Below, piece by piece: positions 27,276 through 34,739 of a DNA stretch of 64,000 bases. This DNA comes from JAFDXJ01 sp039811225 (GTDB lineage: Bacteria; Bacteroidota; Bacteroidia; Chitinophagales; Chitinophagaceae), in NCBI GenBank assembly GCA_039811225.1, contig JBDHYG010000003.1:62001-126000 (forward strand). Direction: 5' to 3'. Positions within the stretch are counted from its first letter, which is position 1. The number at the start of each line of letters is the position of its first letter. The notes beneath the pieces were generated by a model. That model was not told the origin of the DNA and did not search any database. It worked only from the letters and a program-made list of their open reading frames with translations. Position numbers and translations under genes: made by a program.

Positions 27276-28033
27276 CCAATAACATGTTTAGCATTTTCTT
27301 CTTTACCCAGTACAAATTCTTCTTTGTGTGCATTGGGTAGTAACAGATCATTTTGCACAATCAGATCAATATTTTTAAAAGGTGATTTTTCATTGGTGGT
27401 TAGTGTCAGGTTTTGGCGCATGGAAAAAACTTTAGCCCTTTCCCGGGGATGGCACAGTGGAATGTTTACGGCGTCTTCCAATACAACGGCCGTTGCCAAT
27501 AAATCAAACTTCGGATAATAGAATGTGCCATTTTTACCAATCTCTGTAATGACACGGCTTCCCAGCCATTTATGAAAGCGCAAAGTAAAGGGGGAACAAA
27601 GAAAAAATAAAGATTGCAACCCGATTTGCTCCAGTACTACGATAGCGGCACGTGTGGGAAAAAGACTACCTATTCCATAACCGGCTACTTCTATGGAATT
27701 CCATAAACCACATAACTCTGCTGTGCCATACATGGAATAGTCTTTTACCACATTATTTATTTTAGGATCCATATCTTCGGTAGCTGATTGGATCGGTAAT
27801 TTTAATTGCCCGTCCACACAATGAATGCGAACACCACCAAAGAGTTTTTCTTTATCGGTAGATTCAACGACAACTACAAAGACGGCACGTTCAAACATCC
27901 AATCATCATTAGAGGATGTTACTTTTTCGATACCATGATTCTCCAATACCTTCTTATGCCCAAGAATGAATTTATGACAGGTTTCCGGGTCATCAGTAGC
28001 ACGAAAGGCACGAATGCGGATCTCTGAAACCAT
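27272..28033 (-). CDS. GNAT-like acyltransferase (N-acyl amino acid synthase-like), putative
   Basis: A soluble protein of 253 residues. The N-terminal part (IRIRAFRATDDPETC) and the central VAGYGIGSLFPTRAAI, followed by a helix and FFLCSPFTLRFHKWLG, fit a GNAT-type acyl-CoA or acyl-ACP transferase. The layout recalls N-acyl amino acid or autoinducer-type synthases, but identity is low by eye and the family call is weak. It is first in the four-gene operon and overlaps the methyltransferase gene by 4 bases. The tail (about 200-253) is hydrophilic and matches nothing recognised. An alternative is a protein acetyltransferase or a catalytically dead GNAT fold. Confidence 0.5.
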   Translation of the reverse strand: MVSEIRIRAFRATDDPETCHKFILGHKKVLENHGIEKVTSSNDDWMFERAVFVVVVESTDKEKLFGGVRIHCVDGQLKLPIQSATEDMDPKINNVVKDYSMYGTAELCGLWNSIEVAGYGIGSLFPTRAAIVVLEQIGLQSLFFLCSPFTLRFHKWLGSRVITEIGKNGTFYYPKFDLLATAVVLEDAVNIPLCHPRERAKVFSMRQNLTLTTNEKSPFKNIDLIVQNDLLLPNAHKEEFVLGKEENAKHVIG

Positions 28034-28083
28034 AGGATGAATTGGGGGTTGGAAATTATTTTTTTACATTATGCTCACCTTAG

Positions 28084-28115
28084 CAAATATAACAATTAGT
28101 TGTTCTTTTATGAAA
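28084..28115 (-). promoter_or_regulatory. Candidate promoter of the GNAT-methyltransferase-kinase operon
   Basis: On the minus strand the -7 element TATATTTG (28091-28084) is exact. Twenty bases upstream is TTTC (28115-28112), one mismatch from TTTG. Transcription would begin near 28077, about 45 bases before the ATG at 28033. Confidence 0.4.
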
Positions 28116-28152
28116 ATTGTTTATTTTCAATTTTTAATTTCGACTCTAACTT

Positions 28153-28605
28153 ATGATTAAGGTCCTTTACATTGATGATGAACCGCATAATTTGGTCGGT
28201 TTTAAAGCATCTTTTCGACGTGATTTCAACATTTTTACGGCGGAATCTGCTGAAGAGGGCAGGCGCATCCTTGGTAATGAAGATATTCATGTCATTTTAA
28301 GTGATCAGCGGATGCCCCGCATCACCGGTATTGAATTTTTTGAATCTATATTAAAAGAATATCCTGAGCCTATCCGTATCTTAATCACCGGTTATACCGA
28401 CATCAATGCAGTGATTGACGCCATCAATCGTGGGCAGGTGTATAAATACCTGACCAAGCCCTGGTATGAAAATGAAGTACGGAATTTTATAGAAAAAGCC
28501 TATGAAGTCTTCCGCCTGCGCCGGGAAAATATCGAATTGACCAATAAACTGATGGATATGAATAAAAAGCTAGAGTTTCTTGCCCGTCAAAGCCTTTTGT
28601 CATAA
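28153..28605 (+). CDS. Single-domain response regulator with C-terminal coiled coil
   Basis: A receiver protein of 150 residues: IDDE near residue 8, phospho-acceptor Asp51 in SDQRMP, TGYTD near 83, and TKPW with the conserved Lys. After the REC domain only a helical tail of about 30 residues (LRRENIELTNKLMDMNKKLE) remains, with no DNA-binding or enzymatic output. It is divergent from the kinase operon, and its REC domain matches the one fused to the kinase at 23348-24445, so it probably belongs to the same circuit as a phosphate shuttle or competitor. It starts at ATG 28153. Confidence 0.88.
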   Translation: MIKVLYIDDEPHNLVGFKASFRRDFNIFTAESAEEGRRILGNEDIHVILSDQRMPRITGIEFFESILKEYPEPIRILITGYTDINAVIDAINRGQVYKYLTKPWYENEVRNFIEKAYEVFRLRRENIELTNKLMDMNKKLEFLARQSLLS

Positions 28606-28667
28606 ATGATGCCGCCCTGTCAGGAAATTTTAACTAATTCATTTTTTCAACATTGTGTGTAAGTCAA

Positions 28668-28700
28668 TTTGTGTGTTAATTTGATTTGGAATTAAATTTG
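28668..28700 (+). promoter_or_regulatory. Promoter of the thioredoxin gene
   Basis: TTTG (28668-28671), 21 bases, then TAAATTTG (28693-28700), both exact. The transcript would begin near 28707, about 33 bases before the ATG. Confidence 0.55.
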
Positions 28701-28739
28701 CATCTCATTCCATCATCTAAAAATTTAAATGAATAAATC

Positions 28740-29057
28740 ATGGCATTAGAATTCACCGATTCGAATTTTCAAACGGAAGTAATGGACAGTGATAAATTAA
28801 CCGTAGTTGATTTCTGGGCTGAGTGGTGCGGGCCCTGCCGCGCAATCGGCCCGGTGATTGAAGAACTGGCAAAAGATTATGAAGGCCAGATTAATGTGGG
28901 TAAAGTTAATGTGGACCAAAATCCCAATACCAGTGTTCAATTCGGCATTACATCTATCCCGGCAATCCTTTTTATTAAGGACGGGAAAGTCGTGGATAAG
29001 CAAATAGGAGCTGTTCCTAAAACCATCCTTGACAAGAAAATTAAATCACATTTATAA
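28740..29057 (+). CDS. trxA: Thioredoxin
   Basis: A cytoplasmic disulfide reductase of 105 residues. The active site WCGPC (Cys30-Cys33) lies in VVDFWAEWCGPC, and the cis-proline loop is in GITSIPAIL. The length is that of classical thioredoxin. It has its own promoter and a strong terminator, so it is a single-gene unit, and it converges with the TolC-type gene. Confidence 0.96.
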   Translation: MALEFTDSNFQTEVMDSDKLTVVDFWAEWCGPCRAIGPVIEELAKDYEGQINVGKVNVDQNPNTSVQFGITSIPAILFIKDGKVVDKQIGAVPKTILDKKIKSHL

Positions 29058-29078
29058 GCTCTTTTTCTCATAAATAAG

Positions 29079-29105
29079 AAAAGCAAGCCATCGGCTTGCT
29101 TTTTT
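29079..29105 (+). terminator. Rho-independent terminator after trxA
   Basis: AAAAGCAAGCC (29079-29089) and GGCTTGCTTTT (29093-29103) pair perfectly around ATC, followed by T. On the minus strand it also ends in a T-rich run, so it may serve the convergent TolC-type gene too. Confidence 0.85.
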
Positions 29106-29141
29106 GCTATGCACCATTTTTAAAACAAAAAAACTAAAACA

Positions 29142-30578
29142 CTAAAACGTTAAACTGCCCTGGTAAAAATCAAGGATCTTAGTCCGTAGCAGGTAATCAT
29201 ATTTAGCAATGATCAAATTATTTTGAGCTTGCATAACATTATTCCTGGCAATGAGGTAATCTACGGATGTGATGGCGCCTTCATTGAATTTAATTTCTGC
29301 AATACGGAATGACTCCCCAAAATCACTGACCTGTTCATTTAATTTGGCCAACCGTTTGAAGGATGCTTGCATATTCATATAAGCCTGTTCTATTTCCCTG
29401 CGTAATTCAATTTGTACACTGGATGCCTGGAAACTCAATTTTTCCAGGTTGATCTTTGCCTGCTGTACCCGGTTCTTTGCCTGTAACCCTTGTAATATCG
29501 GGATACGCAGGCCAATACTGATAAATGAATTAAAATTATTTTTCCATTGGTCTCCATACGATATTTTCTGGCTGGCATAACTGCTCACCGGCGCTATTAC
29601 CGGCACTTTCACATTGTCGATCAACACATATTGGTCTGTTTCCATATCTGAAATGCCCGTGAGATACGACCTGGTGGCAATACTGGAATAATTGGTACCC
29701 AGCCCACCATTCAAATACAGGGAAGGTAGCATGGCACCTTTTGCTGCTTTTACATCATACTCGGCAGCCGATTTTTTAAAGTTGGCCGCTTGTACCATAG
29801 CGAGTTTTTGTGTAGCCAGTTGAAAAATATCCTGCATATTGGCACCATATAATGATGGCAAACCGGAGGTGGTTAATTTTTGAAACTGAATAGCCGTATC
29901 GTACGAGATATTCATTAATTGAGTGAGTGCAAGCCGGGCATTTTGTAAACTGTTTTCTAAATTGATCACGTTCAATTCATCCGATGCACGCTGGCCTTTG
30001 AGGTCATAATAACTTGCCGGAGAAGTGGCGCCCTGGTCATTGAGAATTTTCAACCGGTCTTCCTGGCTTCGGGTTACTAAAACCTGTTGCCGGGCAGCTT
30101 CCAATTGTTCAGCTACACTTTGCTCCTGTAAATAGGCCAGGATGACGGAAATGGTTATATTATCCTTTTGTTGCTGCCAGTCCATTTTACCGGCTTCATA
30201 ATTCAAAGCAGCTTGTTTGGCATTATTACGCGCGCTGTTTCCATTCCATAAAAGAAAATTGGCATTCAAGCCATAATTCGCAAAGCCAACATTTTGATCC
30301 ACATAACCATTGCTGAACGGGTCAATACTACGGCCATCATTGATGCCATGTGTAATATCCGCATTGATATAGGGTAAAAGATTGCCCTTTGCCTGGCTCC
30401 AGTTGGATTTGGCAATCTCTGATTGAAACTGTGCCTCTTTTACCTGGAGATTATGTTGAATGGCCAGGTCAATGCATTGTTGCAGTGATAATGTTTTCGG
30501 GATACCACTGGAATCCTGGCTCCATAGTGATGTGCTACAAAAAAGAAGTATGGCAATAATTACTGATTTCTTATACAT
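29142..30578 (-). CDS. TolC family outer-membrane efflux protein
   Basis: An outer-membrane channel subunit of 478 residues: a signal peptide (ending in SLWSQ) and then two repeats of helices and strands with the family pattern LSLQQCIDLAIQHNLQVKEAQ at the N-terminus. Long coiled helices that would form the periplasmic tunnel fill the middle of each half, and the second repeat shows FNEGAITSVDYLIARN. It is last in a unit with an ABC permease and ABC ATPase, 23 bases after the ATPase gene, and would supply the outer-membrane exit of that exporter. No periplasmic adaptor gene accompanies it. Confidence 0.88.
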   Translation of the reverse strand: MYKKSVIIAILLFCSTSLWSQDSSGIPKTLSLQQCIDLAIQHNLQVKEAQFQSEIAKSNWSQAKGNLLPYINADITHGINDGRSIDPFSNGYVDQNVGFANYGLNANFLLWNGNSARNNAKQAALNYEAGKMDWQQQKDNITISVILAYLQEQSVAEQLEAARQQVLVTRSQEDRLKILNDQGATSPASYYDLKGQRASDELNVINLENSLQNARLALTQLMNISYDTAIQFQKLTTSGLPSLYGANMQDIFQLATQKLAMVQAANFKKSAAEYDVKAAKGAMLPSLYLNGGLGTNYSSIATRSYLTGISDMETDQYVLIDNVKVPVIAPVSSYASQKISYGDQWKNNFNSFISIGLRIPILQGLQAKNRVQQAKINLEKLSFQASSVQIELRREIEQAYMNMQASFKRLAKLNEQVSDFGESFRIAEIKFNEGAITSVDYLIARNNVMQAQNNLIIAKYDYLLRTKILDFYQGSLTF

Positions 30579-30601
30579 GATGCTTTCTGCTGGTTGATAA
30601 A

Positions 30602-31270
30602 TTAAGTAGTCTTTTCAATCCGTCCATCCAGTAAATGAATAATACGTGATCCATAGGCGGCATTTTTTTCGGAATGTGTAACCTGGATGATGGTGACACC
30701 TTCTTTATTCAACTCCAAAAATAATTGCATGATCTCTTCTCCTTGTTTTGAATTTAAATTCCCGGTAGGTTCATCGGCGAGGATCAGCTTCGGACGAATG
30801 ATCAGGGCGCGTGCTATGCCTACGAGTTGTTGCTGGCCACCGGATAACTGGTTCGGGAAAAGATCTTTTTTCCCTACAATTTGAAAACGATCCAGGATAT
30901 CAGCAACCATAGCTTTGCGCTCGGATGTTTTGATCTGCTGATAAATCAATGGCGTTTCAATATTTTCATATACAGTTAGCTCATCAATCAGGTGATATGC
31001 CTGGAATACATAGCCAATATGTGTTTTAAAGATTTCAGCTCTTTTCTTTTCTTTCAGGGTAAGCACATTTTCCCCCATGAAAGTATAAGTGCCTTCATTG
31101 GGTGTATCTAACATGCCTATAATATTGAGCAGGGTAGATTTTCCGGACCCCGAAGGCCCCATGATAGAAATAAATTCTCCGGCCTGCACATCGAGGTTGA
31201 TATCTTTTAAGAGAAAAGTCCGGTTGCTGCCGGTATTCACCCATTTAAAAATATTTTGCAAGGAAAGCAT
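30602..31270 (-). CDS. ABC transporter ATPase, MacB/LolD type
   Basis: A cytoplasmic ATPase of 222 residues: Walker A GPSGSGKST near residue 40, Q-loop YVFQAYHLIDELTV, signature LSGGQQQLVGIARAL, Walker B LILADEPTG, and the switch His in VTHSEKN. The N-terminal MLSLQNIFKW and the overall length place it in the MacB/LolD/FtsE group that drives mechanotransmission-type transporters. It lies between the large permease gene (upstream, 29 bases) and the TolC-type gene (downstream). Confidence 0.93.
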   Translation of the reverse strand: MLSLQNIFKWVNTGSNRTFLLKDINLDVQAGEFISIMGPSGSGKSTLLNIIGMLDTPNEGTYTFMGENVLTLKEKKRAEIFKTHIGYVFQAYHLIDELTVYENIETPLIYQQIKTSERKAMVADILDRFQIVGKKDLFPNQLSGGQQQLVGIARALIIRPKLILADEPTGNLNSKQGEEIMQLFLELNKEGVTIIQVTHSEKNAAYGSRIIHLLDGRIEKTT

Positions 31271-31299
31271 GTATATTATTTATTTAAATTGAAATTTTA

Positions 31300-33717
31300 T
31301 TATTCACTGCGTAAATTCTTAACCGGGTTTATGAATGCTGCTTTTATGGCTTGCACACCAACGGTCAGCAAGGCAATCAACAAGGCCCCCAGGCTGGCCA
31401 ATAAAAACAAAGGCCAAGAAATAGTTGTACGGAAAGCATAATCCTGCAACCAGTTTTTGCCTAATATCCAGGCAACAGGTACGGCAATTAAAATTGCAAT
31501 AAGCACCAGTTGTACAAAATTTTTAGAAATGAGGAAAACCACCTGGTTAATGTTGGCGCCCAGGACACGCCGGATACCAATCTCTTTTCTCCTTTGCAAA
31601 GTGGAAAAGGCAGCCAGGCCAAATAATCCCAGGCAGGCCAATATTATAGCAAGGGCAGCAGCAATAGAAAATAAAGTAGCCATACGTTGTTCCTTTACAT
31701 ATAATTTATTGTATGCTTCATCGAGGAATTGGTAACTAAAAGGCCGGTAAGGAACCCGTTGTTTCCAGGTCTTTTCTAATTGTGCCAGGGTTGTTTTCGT
31801 TTGTCCTGTATTTATCCGTAAAATAAAATTCCTTGCATAGTCTCTTCCCAGGAAAAGGATCATGGGACCGATTGGGTCATGCAGGCTATTGAAATTAAAA
31901 TCTTTTACCACGCCTACCACCTTTCCGGTACTGCCTTTATCAATGGTTTTGCCAATAGCATTTTCCGGTGTCCAACCCAGTTTTTTGGCCAGGGTTTCAT
32001 TGATAATAAATGCATCATGATAATTTGCATAGTTATTGGAAGTGTCCTGCAAGGCAAAGTCAGATTGCTGAAAATCACGTCCGGCCAGTATTTTCATGCC
32101 TAATGTGTGGGTAAAATTCAGATCTACCGGCATGGCATTTAGTGTAATATTTTGTTTGCCTTGTGCATCTGTTACTGCAATGCCATCGCCCCATTGAACG
32201 AATTCGGGTGTGTCATAGGAAGCTGTAATGCTTTCCACGCCTGGTGTTTGCGCAAATGCATTTTCCAGGTTTTCAAATTCAGGCAACATTTTTTTGCCAA
32301 TAGGCAGTATTAGGAGTTGTGATTTTGTATAACCCACATCCTTATGTTGCATATACGTCATTTGCTGTAAAATAATTACTGTATAAATAATCAGGAAAAC
32401 AGAAATGCTGAACTGGGCAATGATTAAGCCTTTCCGGAGGGTGGAACTTCCTCCCGTAAAGGTGAAGCCTTTTTTTAGTACACGAAGTACTTTGGTACCC
32501 GATAATACCAGTGCGGGATAAATGCCGGCAATCATACTTACAATAAGCATGATGATAAAAAGAAGTAGCAAGGGTATTGGATGCAAGACAATTGTTTCCG
32601 GAAATTCATTGCCGGTAACCTGGTTGAAATAGGGTAACAGGAAAATACTTATTACCAATGCAATGATGGCAGCAATTGCCGTAATCAGGAAAGCTTCCCC
32701 CATGAATTGAAAGAAGATTTGCTTTTTGGAGGCGCCCATTACTTTGCGCATACCTATTTCTGCACTTCGCCCGGAGGCCTGTACGGTAGAAAGATTGGTA
32801 TAATTCGCTGCAGCAATCAATAAAATTAATAAAGCAATGAGTGAAAAAAGGTACACATATTTTATACTGCTATTGGGCTCAAATCCGGCGAGGGAGGAAT
32901 GCAGGTGCACGGAAGTCAACGGTTCTAAATGATATTGAAGGTAAGCATTTCCTTCAAGTTTGGCATCTGCTTTTACATCTGGTTGTTGCATATAAGCAGT
33001 GATCTGCTTTTGCAGGGGCTCAATATCTTTTGCCTGGTGTACTAATAAATAAGTGACCCAATTGGCAGTCCACCAGGTTTCTGTTTTAACCTGCTGGCCT
33101 ATATTATAAAAAGATGTAACAAAGTCAAATTTTATCTGGGAGTTTTGTGGCGCATCTGCACAAATCCCTGAAACTTTCAGGTCCTTATCTCCAATTGTTA
33201 TAATTTTATTTAGCGCAGCGCTATAACCAAGATTTTTTGTTTCCGGAAAATATTTATCGGCAGTAGAAGTTGTCAGTACAATTTTATCCGGGCCATCTAG
33301 GGCAGTTGCAGGATCCCCGGCAATAAATGGAAAAGTAAAGACTTGAAAAAAACCGGAATCTGCATATAAGATCCTATTTTCTTCAAACATGTTTTCACCA
33401 TTCTTTACAATGCCATGGCTGATGAATGTGCGGACATAATTTTCTATAGACGGAAATGTGCGGGCTAATTGCGGGCCTACCTTGGTGCCGGTTGTAGCTA
33501 CCTTGTTTACGGTGCCGTCCTGGCCATATTCCATTGTAACCCGAACGATACGATCGGCATTCTTATTAAACGTATCATAACTCAGTTCATTCAGTATATA
33601 AACGGCAATCAATAAGCAGGCAGAAAGACCAATAGCCAGGCCGAAGATATTAATGGTAGCATATAATTTATGCTTGAATAAATTCCTGAAAGCTGTTTTA
33701 AAATAATTCTTCCACAT
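31300..33717 (-). CDS. ABC transporter permease, duplicated MacB/FtsX type
   Basis: An inner-membrane permease of 805 residues made of two tandem MacB-type halves. Each half has one N-terminal membrane helix, a periplasmic MacB core domain, and three C-terminal FtsX helices. GLAIGLSACLLIAVYILNEL marks the first helix. GMRKVMGASKKQIFFQF and GIRRVLGANINQVVFLI mark the coupling segments of the two FtsX domains, and the protein ends in NPVKNLRSE. Such proteins export peptides, lipoproteins or drugs, or act in envelope sensing. It is first in a permease-ATPase-TolC unit. Two similar permeases lie at 60.7-64 kb. Confidence 0.9.
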   Translation of the reverse strand: MWKNYFKTAFRNLFKHKLYATINIFGLAIGLSACLLIAVYILNELSYDTFNKNADRIVRVTMEYGQDGTVNKVATTGTKVGPQLARTFPSIENYVRTFISHGIVKNGENMFEENRILYADSGFFQVFTFPFIAGDPATALDGPDKIVLTTSTADKYFPETKNLGYSAALNKIITIGDKDLKVSGICADAPQNSQIKFDFVTSFYNIGQQVKTETWWTANWVTYLLVHQAKDIEPLQKQITAYMQQPDVKADAKLEGNAYLQYHLEPLTSVHLHSSLAGFEPNSSIKYVYLFSLIALLILLIAAANYTNLSTVQASGRSAEIGMRKVMGASKKQIFFQFMGEAFLITAIAAIIALVISIFLLPYFNQVTGNEFPETIVLHPIPLLLLFIIMLIVSMIAGIYPALVLSGTKVLRVLKKGFTFTGGSSTLRKGLIIAQFSISVFLIIYTVIILQQMTYMQHKDVGYTKSQLLILPIGKKMLPEFENLENAFAQTPGVESITASYDTPEFVQWGDGIAVTDAQGKQNITLNAMPVDLNFTHTLGMKILAGRDFQQSDFALQDTSNNYANYHDAFIINETLAKKLGWTPENAIGKTIDKGSTGKVVGVVKDFNFNSLHDPIGPMILFLGRDYARNFILRINTGQTKTTLAQLEKTWKQRVPYRPFSYQFLDEAYNKLYVKEQRMATLFSIAAALAIILACLGLFGLAAFSTLQRRKEIGIRRVLGANINQVVFLISKNFVQLVLIAILIAVPVAWILGKNWLQDYAFRTTISWPLFLLASLGALLIALLTVGVQAIKAAFINPVKNLRSE

Positions 33718-34067
33718 AATTTATATTTTCATGTTAGATTCACTTTTCTTGAAAATAGACTCTTCGGAATTCATTTGCTGCCAACACAATGCCGTAAACA
33801 TTTTCATTGATTTTTAAAGAGTTATAATAATCCCTTCTTGTTAAGTGTTCGGTTTTGATACAGTCCGTGTACGGTATTGAACCATGAAAATCTAATTATA
33901 AATTGACAGGACGGAAACAAAGAATGAATACTGATTGGTTTTTTTTAAAATACACAATCATATTTCACCAATTGATTTCTTACCATTCAATATTGTTTTT
34001 AAACTATAGAAAAAAATGAAGGATCCGTTTTTAATCTCTATTTTTACACCACTTAAAAAACTACGCA
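33718..34067. other. Intergenic region between divergent genes, nothing recognised
   Basis: About 350 AT-rich bases separate the ABC permease gene (minus) and the carbonic anhydrase gene (plus). No frame gives a credible protein, and no exact TAnnTTTG promoter element was found on either strand near the two starts. Confidence 0.5.
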
Positions 34068-34691
34068 TTGCGGACACACACAAAAGCTACACAAGGCAGT
34101 CTTACCCCGGAACAGGCATTGGAAATTTTGAAAGAAGGAAATGAACGTTTTGTGAAAAACATAAAAGCGAACCGGAATTTACTGGAACAGGTAAATGAAA
34201 CTTCCACCGGCCAGTTTCCTTTTGCGGCCATCCTGAGTTGTATTGATTCCAGGACTTCTGCTGAGCTGATTTTTGACCAGGGCCTGGGAGACATTTTCAG
34301 TATCCGCATTGCGGGGAATGTATTAAATGACGATATCCTGGGAAGTATGGAATATGCCTGTAAGTTAAGTGGTTCCAAATTAATTGTGGTATTGGGCCAT
34401 ACAAAATGTGGTGCTATTTCCGGCGCCTGTGATCATGTGGAATTGGGCTATGTAACTCAATTATTGGAAAAAATACAACCGGCGATTGCATTAGAAAAAG
34501 AAACTACGGAAAACCGAAATAGCAGCAACCAGGATTTTGTATTGAATGTATCCCGGAATAATGTCAACCTGGTAGTAAAGGCGATCCGGGCGAGCAGTCC
34601 AATTTTAAAAGAATTAGAATCCCACCAACAAATAAAAATCATAGGCGGCTTATATCATCTTGATACGGGAAAAGTAGATTTCTTTGAATAA
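34068..34691 (+). CDS. Beta-class carbonic anhydrase
   Basis: Hydrates CO2 to bicarbonate. The zinc ligands and catalytic dyad of the beta class are all visible: Cys58-x-Asp60-x-Arg62 in SCIDSR, then His111 and Cys114 in LGHTKCGA. SIRIAGNVL is also typical. The length is 207 residues. The start is a TTG at 34068: an in-frame TAA lies at 34052-34054 or further upstream without any ATG in between, and the next in-frame ATG falls after the first zinc ligand, so TTG is needed. It converges on clpB with a shared hairpin between the stops. Confidence 0.92.
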   Translation: MRTHTKATQGSLTPEQALEILKEGNERFVKNIKANRNLLEQVNETSTGQFPFAAILSCIDSRTSAELIFDQGLGDIFSIRIAGNVLNDDILGSMEYACKLSGSKLIVVLGHTKCGAISGACDHVELGYVTQLLEKIQPAIALEKETTENRNSSNQDFVLNVSRNNVNLVVKAIRASSPILKELESHQQIKIIGGLYHLDTGKVDFFE

Positions 34692-34717
34692 AAAATGCCG
34701 ATTGTATTAATCGGCAT
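34689..34717 (-). terminator. Terminator of clpB
   Basis: ATGCCGATT (34695-34703) and AATCGGCAT (34709-34717) form a perfect 9-bp stem with a five-base loop. On the minus strand it is followed by a run of T, so it mainly serves clpB. On the plus strand the following bases are less T-rich. Confidence 0.75.
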
Positions 34718-34739
34718 AGTAAGCTTTGTTTGTTTTCAA

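Noticed and set aside
30602..31270. ABC ATPase as LolD proper
   Set aside because: The neighbours are a doubled MacB-type permease and TolC, not LolC/LolE, so a lipoprotein-sorting role is not supported.
34068..34378. Minus-strand open frame of about 105 residues over the carbonic anhydrase gene
   Set aside because: A shadow of the carbonic anhydrase, whose zinc ligands are clear on the plus strand.
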